Counted from the stretch's first letter, positions 17,970 to 28,552 are shown. The stretch is DNA of 64,000 nucleotides from Marivivens geojensis (GCF_023540835.1 NZ_JALKCU010000001.1:496001-560000), one strand, 5' to 3'. Translations and numbers: made by a program. Notes: a model not told the origin generated them from the letters alone.

Positions 17970-18676
17970 GCGGTTGGAAAGCAAAACGGTTCTGGAAAGA
18001 AGCAACCATCAGTGAAGTAGAAGGTGGTTACCGTGTAGAGCTGGATGGGCGTCCAGTTCGAACCCCTGCGAAAGCGCTGATGATTGTGCCGACCAAGGCC
18101 ATAGCTGAAGCCATCGCTGCTGAATGGGATGCGCAAACTGAGGAAGTGAAGCCCGAATCTATGCCGATCACACGGTCTGCGAATGCTGCCTTGGACAAGG
18201 TTTCGGTCCAGTTTGAAGAAGTGGCCGATATGCTTTCTGCTTACGGAGGCAGCGACCTGCTGTGTTATCGGGCAGATAGCCCAATTGAGCTAACTAAGCG
18301 TCAATCTGATGAATGGGACCCGATTCTTGATTGGGCGGAGGGTCGTTTCGGCACTCGCTTGGTCTGTGGATTCGGTGTCATGCCTGTGGCCCAGTCTGAC
18401 GAAAACCTACGCATTTTTCGTGACCATGTTGGAACGCTAAGCCCTTTTGAAATCGCTGCATTTCACGATCTGGTCGGGATTAGTGGGTCGCTTGTGCTGG
18501 CATTGGCCGTCACAGAGGGACATTTGACTGCGCAAAACGCATGGTTGAAGTCGCGAGTCGATGAATTGTGGCAAGAAGAGCAATGGGGCCAAGATGATGA
18601 GGCAACAGTGTTAGCGAACCACAAGCAAGGCGAGTTTTTAATGGCCGCGCGGATCTTTCAAATGTTGCAAAGCTGA
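17966..18676 (+). CDS. ATP12-family F1-ATPase assembly chaperone
   Basis: The 236-residue protein has the ATP12 pattern: WKEATISEVEGGYRVELDGRPVRTPAK at the N-terminus (given in parts), the A-I-A-A-E-W motif near residue 50, the MPITRSANAALDKV block and the DLLCYRAD segment. In mitochondria ATP12 binds free F1 alpha subunits; the alphaproteobacterial relatives are assumed to do the same. Its start overlaps the HAD gene (ATGA). Confidence 0.93.
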   Translation: MSGWKAKRFWKEATISEVEGGYRVELDGRPVRTPAKALMIVPTKAIAEAIAAEWDAQTEEVKPESMPITRSANAALDKVSVQFEEVADMLSAYGGSDLLCYRADSPIELTKRQSDEWDPILDWAEGRFGTRLVCGFGVMPVAQSDENLRIFRDHVGTLSPFEIAAFHDLVGISGSLVLALAVTEGHLTAQNAWLKSRVDELWQEEQWGQDDEATVLANHKQGEFLMAARIFQMLQS

Positions 18677-18879
18677 AATCCGCAGTCTTTTTTCCTGCGT
18701 CAGGTCAATTTTGCGGCCAGTTGACCCAAGATCAAGGGAATATTCCCGTCTGGTCCCCCTTGACCAATTAGATAGTTTGCGACCAATCTAAGGCTTCGTG
18801 GTGGTATCCCCGCCGCGCCCATACGCTATCAAAGCGAAAACCCCGATCGTAAGTATCGGGAACTCAGGAAGAGGTAGAA

Positions 18880-19899
18880 ATGAAGAAATCCATTATGCTC
18901 GGCGCTCTGGCCGTCGCTGGTTTGACCGCTGCAAGCGCATCGGCATCCACGCTCGATGACGTCAAAGCCCGTGGTAAACTGAACTGTGGCGTGTTGTCCG
19001 GCCTGACCGGCTTCTCGCAGCCCGACGCAAACGGCGTTTGGGAAGGTTTTGACGTTGCTGTATGCCGCGCTGTTGCTGCTGCTGTTCTGGGTGACTCGAC
19101 TGCTGTTGAATTCGTTCCGCTCACCACCCAAGTGCGTTTCACCGCACTGGCGTCGGGCGAGATCGACATTCTGGCACGTAACACCACTTGGACATTCTCG
19201 CGCGACACCGACCTGAAGCTCGACTTCATCGGCGTGAACTACTACGACGGTCAGGGCTTCATGGTCCCGAAATCGCTCGGCGTGACTTCCGCTAAAGACC
19301 TCGACGGTGCAACCGTTTGTATCCAAACTGGTACGACCACAGAGCTGAACTTGGCCGACTTCTTCCGCGCCAACAACATCAGCTACGAGCCGATCCCGAT
19401 CGAAACCAACGCAGAAGCACAGCAGCAGTACCTTGCTGGCGCTTGTGACGTCTACACCACTGACGCTTCGGGTCTTGCTGCAACTCGCGCAACCTTTGAA
19501 GCACCGGGCGATCACGTGATCCTTCCGGAAATCATCTCCAAAGAGCCGCTCGGCCCGGTTGTTCGTCACGGCGACAACGAATGGGGTGATATCGCAATGT
19601 GGACCCTCAACGCCCTGATCGCTGCTGAAGAACTCGGCGTGACCTCTGCGAACGTTGAAGAACTGTCTGCTGCTGCGACCACCAACCCAGAAATCAACCG
19701 CCTGCTTGGCACCGAAGGTGACCTTGGCGCTATGATCGGTCTGGACGCTCAGTGGGCTGTTCGCGCGATTGCTGCTGGCGGCAACTACGGCGAACTGTTC
19801 GAAAAGAACATCGGTGTTAACACTCCGATCGGCCTCGCACGTGGTCTGAACGCACAATGGACCGAAGGCGGCCTGATCTACGCACCGCCGTTCCGTTAA
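18880..19899 (+). CDS. aapJ: General L-amino-acid ABC transporter, periplasmic binding protein
   Basis: The 339-residue protein has a signal peptide (MKKSIMLGALAVAGLTAASASA) with likely cleavage near residue 22, then a family-3 solute-binding domain (CGVLSGLTGFSQPD, ILARNTTWTFSRDT, CIQTGTTTELNLADFF). It feeds AapQMP with acidic and other L-amino acids; BztA is the Rhodobacter name. A leader hairpin (CCCGAT with ATCGGG, 18842-18860) lies just before GAAGAGG. A terminator follows the gene. Confidence 0.95.
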   Translation: MKKSIMLGALAVAGLTAASASASTLDDVKARGKLNCGVLSGLTGFSQPDANGVWEGFDVAVCRAVAAAVLGDSTAVEFVPLTTQVRFTALASGEIDILARNTTWTFSRDTDLKLDFIGVNYYDGQGFMVPKSLGVTSAKDLDGATVCIQTGTTTELNLADFFRANNISYEPIPIETNAEAQQQYLAGACDVYTTDASGLAATRATFEAPGDHVILPEIISKEPLGPVVRHGDNEWGDIAMWTLNALIAAEELGVTSANVEELSAAATTNPEINRLLGTEGDLGAMIGLDAQWAVRAIAAGGNYGELFEKNIGVNTPIGLARGLNAQWTEGGLIYAPPFR

Positions 19900-19912
19900 G
19901 TTGATCTACCGG

Positions 19913-19940
19913 AAAGGGCGCAGTCAATCTGCGCCCTTTT
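19913..19940 (+). terminator. Attenuating terminator between aapJ and aapQ
   Basis: The stem AAGGGCGCAG with CTGCGCCCTT has a 5-base loop and a TTTT tail. This is the usual device for making more binding protein than permease from one operon. Confidence 0.85.
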
Positions 19941-20024
19941 CATACTTGAAGTGCCCCCCCGCGACATTGCCAACAACCGGATAACCGGTGACCTCCTGTC
20001 GCGTCGGGAGCCGGGGAGACTTTT

Positions 20025-21302
20025 ATGACCACGCTCACGGATACGCCGAAGCAAGGCTTTCGGCTAAGTCAGCTCATTTACGATACGCGCTATCGTTCGA
20101 TTACCATTCAGGTAATCGCGACTGTGCTGATCGTTGCGGCCCTCTGGTGGCTTGCGCGCAATACCGTCGCAAACTTGACCGCACTGGGCAAAGATTTCAC
20201 GCTCGAGTTTCTTGGAAACCGGTCGGGATACGACATCAACCAACGTTTGATTGCTTACGATTCTAACGCGACGCACGGACGTGCGGCGCTGGTTGGAATT
20301 CTGAATACCTTGTTGGTTGCCGGCCTTGGTTGCGTCCTGGCGACGATACTCGGCGTTATTTTCGGTGTCCTGCGACTGTCGAAAAACTGGATCGTGTCGC
20401 GCCTGGCTGCTGTTTACGTCGAAGGCTTCCGCAACGTCCCGCTGCTGCTTTGGATCATCGCGATCTTTGCTGTGATGACAGAATCCACGCCGTCGCCCAG
20501 AGATTTCCGTGGCGAAAATCCGGTCGCGAGCATGGCACTTGCCGACAATGTGGCGATCACGAACCGTGGTGCTTATATCCCTGAACCCCTATTTGCGAAC
20601 GGTTTGGGCGATGTTGAAATCAAACCAGGTGGCGTTTTTGCGGACCTGTATTTCAACGTCAGCATCGATCTGATTGTGATCTTGCTCACTCTGGTGGTGA
20701 GCCTCCTCGTTGTTAAATTGGTTAATACCCGCGCTGCGGATATCCAGAATGCGACAGGTGTTCGTCCGACGACGTGGTGGGTAAACCTACTGATTATCGT
20801 TGCCCCAATCGCCGCGCTCCTATGGGGCCTTGGTTTCTATCTAGGCAAACCAGAGCTGTCGGGCTTCAACTTCTCGGGTGGTACGCACCTGCGGAACTCG
20901 TTGCTGGCACTGTGGTTGGCACTGTCTCTCTACACAGGTGCATTTATTGCAGAGATCGTTCGAGGCGGTATCAACGCCGTATCGAAAGGCCAAACCGAAG
21001 CCGCGTTTGCGCTGGGGCTACGTCCGAACCGCACGATGCGTTTGGTGATCCTGCCACAGGCTCTGCGCGTGATCATTCCACCGCTGATCTCTCAATTCTT
21101 GAACCTGACCAAGAACTCTTCGCTTGCGATCGCCATTGGTTACATGGATGTCCGTTCCACTTTGGGCGGCATTACTGTGAACCAAACAGGGCGCGAGCTT
21201 GAGGGTATTCTTCTTGTTGGTTTGTTCTATCTCCTGCTCAGTCTCGCGATTTCGACAGGGATGAACTGGTTCAACGACCGCGTTAAGCTGAAGGAGCGCT
21301 AA
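20025..21302 (+). CDS. aapQ: General L-amino-acid ABC transporter permease AapQ
   Basis: The 425-residue inner-membrane permease is of normal AapQ/BztB length. It has an N-terminal cytosolic segment, a first helix at about residues 28-46, and the family-specific extension before the binding-protein-dependent permease domain. The EAA loop (EAAFALGLRPNRTMRLVILPQALRVIIPP, given as the motif region near residues 325-353) is the contact to AapP. aapM begins 1 base after the stop. Confidence 0.95.
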   Translation: MTTLTDTPKQGFRLSQLIYDTRYRSITIQVIATVLIVAALWWLARNTVANLTALGKDFTLEFLGNRSGYDINQRLIAYDSNATHGRAALVGILNTLLVAGLGCVLATILGVIFGVLRLSKNWIVSRLAAVYVEGFRNVPLLLWIIAIFAVMTESTPSPRDFRGENPVASMALADNVAITNRGAYIPEPLFANGLGDVEIKPGGVFADLYFNVSIDLIVILLTLVVSLLVVKLVNTRAADIQNATGVRPTTWWVNLLIIVAPIAALLWGLGFYLGKPELSGFNFSGGTHLRNSLLALWLALSLYTGAFIAEIVRGGINAVSKGQTEAAFALGLRPNRTMRLVILPQALRVIIPPLISQFLNLTKNSSLAIAIGYMDVRSTLGGITVNQTGRELEGILLVGLFYLLLSLAISTGMNWFNDRVKLKER

Positions 21303-21303
21303 G

Positions 21304-23166
21304 ATGACGGATACTGCGCAAACCGTTCGCTATGTACGCGAAACCATGATCCCACCGTCCGAGCCGCCTCTAAAGGAACAAGGTGCGGTCAAATGGATGC
21401 GGGAAAACCTTTTCTCGGGCTGGAAGAACACGCTTCTTTCGCTCGTTTCCATCTATGTTCTGGTGAAGCTGCTTTTCGCATTGGTTCCGTGGTTCTGGAA
21501 TTCGGTGTGGACTGCTGGGTCGCTGAATGAATGTCGTGAAACTCTGGCTGTTTTGGAGGGTCTGACCACTCATGGCGGCGCGTGCTTCGCTGTCATCAGC
21601 GACCGTTGGCTTCAGCTGCTCTTTGGTTTCTACCCCGCTGAGAGCTACTGGCGCCCGATCCTTGTTTTCATTCTGATGTTTGTTGCACTGGCGCCAATTC
21701 TGTTTTCGGCTCGTTTGCCGAAACAAATGCTCTGGTTCTCAATGCTGTTCCCCTTCCTTGGCACGTGGCTGCTGTGGGGTGGCTCTTTCTGGGTACCGAT
21801 CCTTGTGATCCTTGGCTTTGTGGTAGGTGCTGTAGGGTTCAAAGTCGGAGGCCGCTTCGCCGGTGCATTTGGTGCTGTAGCGCTTGGAGTTGCGGGTGCT
21901 GCGCTCTGGTGGATGGTTGCTATGCCAACCATTAATGGAGCGTTGCACAAGGCAGTTGCCTTGTCGCGCATTGACGGAACCAAAGTCGAGCTAATCGAAA
22001 CGCTCGCAACAAATCCTGCGCAAATCGATGCGATCGAAGCCGAACAGGCAGCCGTGCAGGAGAAAATCAATGAACTAACCGCTGAAAAAGATGTGCTGGT
22101 CGTTGAAATGCTTGCCGCTCGTGAGGCTGGGACTGAACCGTCGTCGGACCAGAAGACTGCATTCAATGCGATCATGGATGAATTGATGGTAGAGCGACGT
22201 CACTATACGGCGCTTGGCTTTACAGCATTCAAACTGCAACAAGCGATCAGTGACGCAAACGGTCTGTTGGCCAACATTGAAGCTCTGCCTCAGTGGGAAG
22301 CTGACCTGCCCAAAGCCATCCAGACGGCGGCCGAGATGGACGCAGCCCTGCCTGACGGCCTCCACAATCTGGTTTCGGTCAATCAGGTGCCTGCTGGGAC
22401 ATCGCCCGAAGCTGTCGACGCGCTGCGTGCATATCTCGACGCGGATACTGCGGTCTTGAACCTACGTGCTAACATTGAGACCGCTTATGAACGGCTTGGT
22501 ACTCTGGGTCTAGCACCTGTGACCAGCCGCGATTTCGGGGGCTTCATGCTCGCAATGATCATCGGTGTGGCAGGTATCGTACTGTCCTTGCCGCTTGGCA
22601 TTTTGCTCGCACTGGCACGTCAGGCCAATCTCCCCATCGTCAAAGGGTTCGCCGTTGCGTTCATCGAAATTATCCGCGGCGTGCCGCTGATCGTTTGGCT
22701 GTTCACTGCGTCACTGCTTTTGAACTACTTCCTGCCGCCCCGCACCTCGTTTGACCTTGTATTGCGCGTTGTAATCATGGTGACCCTATTTGCCGCTGCC
22801 TATATCGCAGAGGTTATCCGCGGGGGCCTTGCGGCGCTCCCGAAGGGACAGTTCGAAGCGGCGGATTCGCTGGGCCTCGATTACTGGAAGTCGATGCGCT
22901 TGATCGTGCTTCCGCAGGCACTCAAAATCTCGATCCCAGGGATCGTGAATACCTTCATCGGTCTGTTTAAAGACACTACACTGGTTGGCATCATTGGTCT
23001 TCTTGACCCGCTCAACCTGTCGAACTCGATCCGTGCCGCCGCCGAATGGAACGGCGTGTATTGGGAACTGTTCGTCTTTATCGGCCTTTTGTTCTTTGTC
23101 TCATGCTTCAGCATGGGCCGCTACTCGCTCTGGCTGGAGAAGAAACTCCAGCGTGGACACCGCTAA
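21304..23166 (+). CDS. aapM: General L-amino-acid ABC transporter permease AapM with large internal insertion
   Basis: The protein has 620 residues, whereas AapM and BztC are usually about 380-430. The C-terminal half (about 408-620) is a normal permease domain with EAA loop ([21 protein letters not shown], near 518-538). The N-terminal part (1-206) has several hydrophobic helices. Between them, at about residues 212-406, lies a hydrophilic helical stretch with heptad-like segments ([28 protein letters not shown]). By topology it should be periplasmic, though this is inferred. There is no frameshift and codon use matches the neighbours. Confidence 0.93.
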   Translation: MTDTAQTVRYVRETMIPPSEPPLKEQGAVKWMRENLFSGWKNTLLSLVSIYVLVKLLFALVPWFWNSVWTAGSLNECRETLAVLEGLTTHGGACFAVISDRWLQLLFGFYPAESYWRPILVFILMFVALAPILFSARLPKQMLWFSMLFPFLGTWLLWGGSFWVPILVILGFVVGAVGFKVGGRFAGAFGAVALGVAGAALWWMVAMPTINGALHKAVALSRIDGTKVELIETLATNPAQIDAIEAEQAAVQEKINELTAEKDVLVVEMLAAREAGTEPSSDQKTAFNAIMDELMVERRHYTALGFTAFKLQQAISDANGLLANIEALPQWEADLPKAIQTAAEMDAALPDGLHNLVSVNQVPAGTSPEAVDALRAYLDADTAVLNLRANIETAYERLGTLGLAPVTSRDFGGFMLAMIIGVAGIVLSLPLGILLALARQANLPIVKGFAVAFIEIIRGVPLIVWLFTASLLLNYFLPPRTSFDLVLRVVIMVTLFAAAYIAEVIRGGLAALPKGQFEAADSLGLDYWKSMRLIVLPQALKISIPGIVNTFIGLFKDTTLVGIIGLLDPLNLSNSIRAAAEWNGVYWELFVFIGLLFFVSCFSMGRYSLWLEKKLQRGHR

Positions 23167-23176
23167 GGAGACCGCC

Positions 23177-23968
23177 ATGTCCGAACTTGCAATCGAACGT
23201 CAAATCGACCGCAGCCACATGACGATCTCTGATGAGGTCGCCATTCAGATCAATAACATGAACAAGTGGTATGGTCAGTTCCACGTGTTGCGTGACATCA
23301 ACCTTACCGTTCAGCGCGGTGAGCGGATCGTGATATGTGGCCCGTCTGGGTCTGGTAAATCGACGCTCATTCGGTGCATCAACCGCCTCGAAGAGCACCA
23401 GTCGGGTGACATTATCGTTGATGGGACAGAACTGACCTCTGATCTCAAAAACATCGATAAGATCCGTTCTGAGGTTGGTATGTGCTTCCAGCACTTCAAC
23501 CTGTTCCCGCACCTGACCATTCTAGAGAACTGCACGCTGGCGCCGATCTGGGTCCGCAAGGTCCCGCGCAAAGAGGCCGAAGATATTGCGATGCACTACC
23601 TCGAAAAGGTGAAGATCCCGGATCAGGCTCATAAATATCCTGGGATGTTGTCGGGTGGTCAGCAGCAACGTGTGGCGATTGCGCGTTCGCTGTGTATGAA
23701 GCCGCGCATCATGCTGTTCGACGAACCGACCTCTGCTCTCGACCCTGAGATGATCAAAGAGGTACTCGACACCATGATCGAGCTGGCCGAAGAAGGCATG
23801 ACCATGCTCTGCGTGACCCACGAGATGGGCTTTGCTCAGGCTGTGGCGAACCGCGTAATCTTTATGGATCAAGGCCAGATCATCGAACAAAACGAACCGC
23901 ATGCGTTCTTTAACGATCCTCAGTCGGATCGCACGAAGCTCTTCTTGAGCCAGATTTTGGGCCACTAA
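23177..23968 (+). CDS. aapP: General L-amino-acid ABC transporter ATPase
   Basis: The 263-residue cytosolic ATPase has Walker [12 protein letters not shown]-loop FQHFNLFPH, signature [15 protein letters not shown], Walker [14 protein letters not shown] and switch VTHEM. I start at ATG 23177 behind AAGGAG; the much longer open frame upstream overlaps aapM and is not used. It is the last gene of aapJQMP. Confidence 0.96.
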   Translation: MSELAIERQIDRSHMTISDEVAIQINNMNKWYGQFHVLRDINLTVQRGERIVICGPSGSGKSTLIRCINRLEEHQSGDIIVDGTELTSDLKNIDKIRSEVGMCFQHFNLFPHLTILENCTLAPIWVRKVPRKEAEDIAMHYLEKVKIPDQAHKYPGMLSGGQQQRVAIARSLCMKPRIMLFDEPTSALDPEMIKEVLDTMIELAEEGMTMLCVTHEMGFAQAVANRVIFMDQGQIIEQNEPHAFFNDPQSDRTKLFLSQILGH

Positions 23969-23990
23969 GCTCAGTCAAATTTTCGATTGG

Positions 23991-24011
23991 GGGCGGGCCG
24001 AGTGTCCGCCC
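23991..24011. terminator. Weak hairpin between aapP and the convergent sixA-like gene
   Basis: GGGCGG pairs with CCGCCC across a 9-base loop, and the 3' side has only CTTAC. It may serve both converging transcripts. Confidence 0.4.
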
Positions 24012-24521
24012 TTACTCGTTTAGCAACTCTCGCGGCGTGGTAAAGGCGACGACGCGACCAGAGGCGGCACTGACATCTGACCAATGGGCCACATCAAAGT
24101 CGATGATGGCGGTCGCACAGGTCGGATAGGATGCGTATTTCGGATGGTCGGGGCGTTCATGGACAAGCCCACAGGCAAAGCTCCCGATTCCTGGGTTGTG
24201 GCCTATCATGGCAACGATAGGCGCTTTCGCGGTTTTCAGCTCGGTTAGCATCGTTGTCGCCGGTGCGAGAGAGAGGGATTGCAAATAGCGCACAGCAGGC
24301 GTCGTCGGCCACTGTTCAATCAGGAGGTCTAGCGTTTCCCTCGTACGTGTGGCGTCCGAGCATAGAACTTCCCTCGGAATATCACCTCTATCCGCAATCC
24401 ACTCACCGATGGCTGCTGCCGATCGCCGTCCTCGGGCGTTCAATTGCCGATCATGGTCATCAATGGAAAAATCATCCCAAGATGATTTGGCATGACGAAT
24501 AAGAACAAGCCGAAGTGTCAT
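24012..24521 (-). CDS. SixA-like histidine phosphatase
   Basis: The 169-residue protein belongs to the histidine phosphatase (phosphoglycerate mutase-like) superfamily. It has the catalytic RHAK motif (residues 9-12, LIRHAKSSW), the RxR-type ATRTRET segment and the second histidine in MIGHNPG. SixA dephosphorylates phosphohistidine in Hpt domains or PTS proteins; this substrate is a family-based guess. Its start overlaps the upstream Fe-S protein gene by 4 bases. Confidence 0.88.
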   Translation of the reverse strand: MTLRLVLIRHAKSSWDDFSIDDHDRQLNARGRRSAAAIGEWIADRGDIPREVLCSDATRTRETLDLLIEQWPTTPAVRYLQSLSLAPATTMLTELKTAKAPIVAMIGHNPGIGSFACGLVHERPDHPKYASYPTCATAIIDFDVAHWSDVSAASGRVVAFTTPRELLNE

Positions 24522-25156
24522 TTGTGAAACTCACTCATGAAGTAAGCAGACTGAGCAGTTGGACGTTCTGATGACCCAATGGGGCAGGACCGTCGAACAG
24601 CGCAGCCGTTGTTGAGGCAATCTGCACCTTCTGCACCCGATAGGTAACCGTGACAGGCTGCCACATCATATCCGGCGGGAACCAAAGCCGATGCAGGACA
24701 CGCTGTTACGCATGGTTTGGGGAGGCACGTTGCACAGGGTGGGGGAGGCAATTTGACGTCAGGTGCTATTCGCAGTGCAATCGCGCCGCGGAATGAGCTG
24801 AACAGGCCCGCGGTACCATCTGCCAAGAACGCCACGGGGGATGCGCAAAATGCCCCCGACCGAATGGCCCAGCTGTAAAATGGATAGAACGGCGGGCCCC
24901 CAAACGGGAAATAGGCGACGCCGTCATATGTGGCCGCGATTTCGTCAAGGACGCGTTTTGACCAACGGTCTACAGGATCACTTTTTCCATCGCGCCATTC
25001 GGTTGACTCGCAAAAATGCGACCAGAACTGAGGCTCTGTCGGTGAGATCAGCGCAATGGCCGTTGCCCAGTCTGGGAGATTATCATCAGCGGATGGAAGG
25101 ACAATGCCTGAAACTCTCAAGCCATATCCCTCCAAATCGCCGATGAAGTTTGTCAT
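24518..25156 (-). CDS. Ferredoxin-like Fe-S protein of unknown function
   Basis: The 212-residue protein has a C-terminal cysteine cluster, C-x2-C-x4-C-x3-CP near residues 141-153 followed by further cysteines in CHGYL, DCLNNGC and RRSCPIG. This resembles the iron-sulfur domains of the QueG/ferredoxin type, but the rest is not QueG. I chose ATG 25156 because it overlaps the argB stop (ATGA) and has family-like start MTNFIGDL; a longer frame starts at 25237. The argB-FeS-sixA overlaps indicate one transcript. Confidence 0.8.
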   Translation of the reverse strand: MTNFIGDLEGYGLRVSGIVLPSADDNLPDWATAIALISPTEPQFWSHFCESTEWRDGKSDPVDRWSKRVLDEIAATYDGVAYFPFGGPPFYPFYSWAIRSGAFCASPVAFLADGTAGLFSSFRGAIALRIAPDVKLPPPPCATCLPKPCVTACPASALVPAGYDVAACHGYLSGAEGADCLNNGCAVRRSCPIGSSERPTAQSAYFMSEFHK

Positions 25157-26031
25157 AAGTTGCGCGGCTTCACACGTGGTTCGGTGGTGCGGATCATGGA
25201 ACCAGCGCCGTGCTCGGTAAATAGCTCGAGCAGACAAGCATTCGCCACGCGACCATCAAGGATAACAACCCCGCGTACACCGTCCTCAATCGCTTTGAGT
25301 GCGGTTTCGGTTTTCGGGATCATGCCGCCCGCGATGGTGCCATCTGCAATCATTTCGCGAACCTCAGCGGGCGTCATTTGAGTGATCACTTCGCCGTCTT
25401 TATTTTTCACGCCAGATACATCGGTCAACAAAAGCAGGCGGTCAGCCTTAAGGGCACCGGCAATTGCACCAGCGGCGGTATCACCATTCACGTTGAACGT
25501 TTCGTTGTCGTTCATCCCTGTTGCGACGGGAGCGATCACAGGAATGATGCCCGCATTGAACATGTCATGAAGCACTTGAACGTTCATCTCAACAGGACGA
25601 CCGACAAAACCCAGTTCCGGATCATCGGGTTCGCAGACCATCAGGTCGTCGTCTTTGCCCGACAGACCAACCGCACGCCCGCCTTCGTCCATGATTGCCT
25701 GAACGATCCGTTTGTTGACGAGGCCAGTAAGAACCATCTCGACGACTTCAACCGTTGCTTTGTCGGTTACGCGTTTGCCGCGTACCCATTGGGATTCGAT
25801 GCCAAGACGACCGAGCAGATCGTTGATCATCGGCCCGCCGCCGTGAACAACGACAGGGTTCAAGCCAACCTGACGCATAAGGACGATATCACGCGCGAAA
25901 TCAGCCATGGCATCTTGATCACCCATGGCGTTGCCGCCGAATTTGACCACGACGATTGCACCGGAATATCGCTGAAGGTAGGGCAATGCCTCTGACAGAG
26001 TGCGGGCAGTTGCGATCCAGTCACGGTTCAT
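25153..26031 (-). CDS. argB: Acetylglutamate kinase
   Basis: The 292-residue enzyme phosphorylates N-acetyl-L-glutamate, the second step of arginine synthesis. The amino-acid kinase motifs [12 protein letters not shown] and [10 protein letters not shown], then the [12 protein letters not shown] segment, are intact. I prefer ATG 26031 ([10 protein letters not shown]) with GAGG 8 bases upstream. An in-frame GTG at 26046 is the alternative. The overlap with the Fe-S gene couples them. Confidence 0.95.
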   Translation of the reverse strand: MNRDWIATARTLSEALPYLQRYSGAIVVVKFGGNAMGDQDAMADFARDIVLMRQVGLNPVVVHGGGPMINDLLGRLGIESQWVRGKRVTDKATVEVVEMVLTGLVNKRIVQAIMDEGGRAVGLSGKDDDLMVCEPDDPELGFVGRPVEMNVQVLHDMFNAGIIPVIAPVATGMNDNETFNVNGDTAAGAIAGALKADRLLLLTDVSGVKNKDGEVITQMTPAEVREMIADGTIAGGMIPKTETALKAIEDGVRGVVILDGRVANACLLELFTEHGAGSMIRTTEPRVKPRNL

Positions 26032-26070
26032 GTCTTGTTTCCTCACGGCCGGTCCCTTTCCAAATAGGGG

Positions 26071-26721
26071 TCAAACGATGCCATAAATAATAGCGCGAAG
26101 TGTGGCTATACCGTCCCCTTTGTCAGACGACGTCAATACGATTTCAGGATAGGCGGCAGGGTGCTTTGCCAAAACAGCTCGCGTGGCTTCAATCGACTGA
26201 TCAAGCTGCGTTTTGCGGACCTTATCCGTCTTTGTCATGACAACCTGAAACGTCACGGCGGCCTTATCGAGGAGGGACATGATTTCTTCGTCGACGGCTT
26301 TGGCACCGTGGCGACTATCGATCAGAACAAAAACACGACGCAGGGTAGGGCGGCCTGCGAGGTATCGCTTCAGCAACCGTTGCCATTTTTCAACGATCGC
26401 CACAGGCGCGTTAGCAAAACCATAGCCCGGCAAGTCAACGATATAGTGTTCGTCGCCCACAGTGAAAAAGTTGATCTCTTGGGTGCGGCCGGGTGTGTTT
26501 GAGGCACGAGCAAGCCCTTTACGACCTGTCAGCGCGTTAATCAGGCTGGATTTGCCAACGTTTGAACGTCCTGCAAAGCAAAGCTCGATCCGATCAGCCG
26601 GCGGCATGCCGTCCATAGCAACGACACCTTTGAGGAATTCGATCGGAGCATGGAACAGCATACGACCAGCTTCGACGACCGTCGGGTCCAGATCTTCAAC
26701 GATCGGAAAACTTAACTGCAT
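26071..26721 (-). CDS. engB: Ribosome biogenesis GTPase EngB/YsxC
   Basis: This 216-residue cytosolic GTPase has G1 GRSNVGKSS, G2/G3 with NTPGRTQEINFF and DLPGYG, and G4 TKTDK. EngB acts in late 50S assembly. ATG 26721 (MQLSFPIVEDL) has AAGGG at a proper distance; the ATG two codons upstream is too close to it. It lies between yidC and argB as in relatives. Confidence 0.95.
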   Translation of the reverse strand: MQLSFPIVEDLDPTVVEAGRMLFHAPIEFLKGVVAMDGMPPADRIELCFAGRSNVGKSSLINALTGRKGLARASNTPGRTQEINFFTVGDEHYIVDLPGYGFANAPVAIVEKWQRLLKRYLAGRPTLRRVFVLIDSRHGAKAVDEEIMSLLDKAAVTFQVVMTKTDKVRKTQLDQSIEATRAVLAKHPAAYPEIVLTSSDKGDGIATLRAIIYGIV

Positions 26722-26770
26722 GACCATACCCTTTTGGCGGAACAGGCCGCCCTAAGGGCAGCCTGTCAGT

Positions 26771-28552
26771 TTACTTTGCTTTGCTAGCTTTATCACGTTT
26801 GAACGCAGAGGTGATATTGCCAAGAACATCTGGCCGGTGGCCGTGGCTTCGCATGATCGCGTATTGCTGCAAGAACGTAATGGTGTTGTTGGTGATCCAG
26901 TAGAGTACCAGACCCGAAGCGAACGATCCCAGCATGAACATGAAAATCCAAGGCATCCATGCAAAGATCATCTTTTGGGACGGATCAGTGGGCGCTGGGT
27001 TCAGTTTCTGCTGAAGCCACATCGAGATGCCGAGAATGATTGGCAGGACGCCCAACGACAGAATGAACAACATGCTGCCCGGTTCTGGTGTTCCCCATGG
27101 CAGGAGGCCAAAGAGGTTCAGGATCGAAGATGGGTCGGGCGCAGAGAGGTCACGGATCCAACCGATCCACTCAGCGTGACGCAGTTCCAGCGTGACGAAG
27201 ATCACCTTATACAGTGAGAAGAAGATCGGAATCTGCAGGATCATCGGCAAACAGCCCGATGCAGGGTTAACCTTGTTCTCTTTGTAGAGCTTCATCATGC
27301 CTTGCTGAAGTTTAGCACGGTCATCACCCGCTGCTTCTTTCAGCTTTTCCATTTCGGGCTGAAGCTCTTTCATCTTCGCCATCGAAACATAGGATTTATA
27401 GGCGAGCGGCAAAACCAGCGCTTTGAGGACAAGCGTCAGGACCATGATCGACCAACCCATGTTGCCGATTACAGCGTTGATGTTGTGCAGCAGCCAGAAG
27501 ATCGGCTTGGTCAGGAAGAAGAACCAACCCCAGTCGATCGAGTTGATGAAGCCAGAAACGCCTGCGTTGTTTTCATAGTTGCGGATGGTTTCCCATTCCT
27601 TTGCCCCCACGAAGAAGCGGGTCGAAACGGAAGTTTCGGCACCAGCGGCGAGCGTCTCCGAACCGAGGATCGCATCGACTTCATAAACGTCAGTGGTGAA
27701 ATAGCGCGACATCGATGTGAACGGCTTACTCTGATCGGGGATCAGGGTCGTCATCCAGTAGTGGTCGGTATACCCGGTCCAGCCCGTCTGGAGGACATCA
27801 ACGCTGCTCACGCCGCCGTCGACTTTGCGGATGTCTTTGTAGGTTTGTTCATCAACCTTGCCATCGGTCATGCGAACCAGACCTTCATGCAGGACAAAGA
27901 AGCGACGCTGCGCATCTGGCTCGGTGAAGCGGCGGATTAGGCCGTAAGGAGTGATGGTGACTTCGTTGCCAGACGCGTTCGTGACGGTTTGGTCGATCGT
28001 CATCATGAATTTTTCGTCGATCGCGTAGGTAGTGCGGAAGGTCATGCCCGCGCCGTTGTCCCATTTCAGCGTGATCGGCGTTTCTGGTGTCAATGTTGCG
28101 CCAGTTTCAAGTTCCCACATTGTATCGGGGCCAGGCACGGCATTCGCGTCGACGCCAGCATTTCCGATCCAGCCAAAGCTCGCGTAGTAGGCATCGTTCT
28201 CACCCTGCGGGCGCATGAGCTGAACGATTTCAGGGCTGTCGACCGCGACGGTGTAATTCTTCAACGAGATATCGTCGATGCGACCGCCGAGCAGAGCGAT
28301 AGAACCTGTTAGCTCTGGCGTGTCTACTGGGACGCGTGGTGTTGCGGGCATAGCCGCCTCGCTCACTGCGGGGGCGGCAGCGTCTGCGGATGCGTCTGCA
28401 ACGGGAGCGGTGACGTCAGTCTGTTCTGTTGTTACAGTTGCATCTGTTGCTGTTTCCGCCGGTTGTTCAGGTGGAAACAGGAAGAACCAAACTGTGATAA
28501 CCAGAAAGCTAAGTGCTGTGGCAAGAATTAGGTTCTTGTTCTGATTTTCCAT
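26771..28552 (-). CDS. yidC: Membrane protein insertase YidC
   Basis: The 593-residue insertase starts MENQNKN with a first helix (residues 7-24), then an alanine, valine and threonine rich linker, a large periplasmic beta-sandwich domain (about 70-350) and the conserved C-terminal insertase core (GWSIMVLTLVLKALVLPL, KENKVNPASGCLPMILQIPIF region, then the last helices). I rejected the 20-residue upstream extension of the frame. It belongs to the rpmH-rnpA-yidD group although two genes intervene. Confidence 0.97.
   Translation of the reverse strand: MENQNKNLILATALSFLVITVWFFLFPPEQPAETATDATVTTEQTDVTAPVADASADAAAPAVSEAAMPATPRVPVDTPELTGSIALLGGRIDDISLKNYTVAVDSPEIVQLMRPQGENDAYYASFGWIGNAGVDANAVPGPDTMWELETGATLTPETPITLKWDNGAGMTFRTTYAIDEKFMMTIDQTVTNASGNEVTITPYGLIRRFTEPDAQRRFFVLHEGLVRMTDGKVDEQTYKDIRKVDGGVSSVDVLQTGWTGYTDHYWMTTLIPDQSKPFTSMSRYFTTDVYEVDAILGSETLAAGAETSVSTRFFVGAKEWETIRNYENNAGVSGFINSIDWGWFFFLTKPIFWLLHNINAVIGNMGWSIMVLTLVLKALVLPLAYKSYVSMAKMKELQPEMEKLKEAAGDDRAKLQQGMMKLYKENKVNPASGCLPMILQIPIFFSLYKVIFVTLELRHAEWIGWIRDLSAPDPSSILNLFGLLPWGTPEPGSMLFILSLGVLPIILGISMWLQQKLNPAPTDPSQKMIFAWMPWIFMFMLGSFASGLVLYWITNNTITFLQQYAIMRSHGHRPDVLGNITSAFKRDKASKAK

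Noticed and set aside
18829-19857. A 342-codon frame antisense to aapJ
   Set aside because: Shadow of a highly expressed gene; composition is unlike a real protein.
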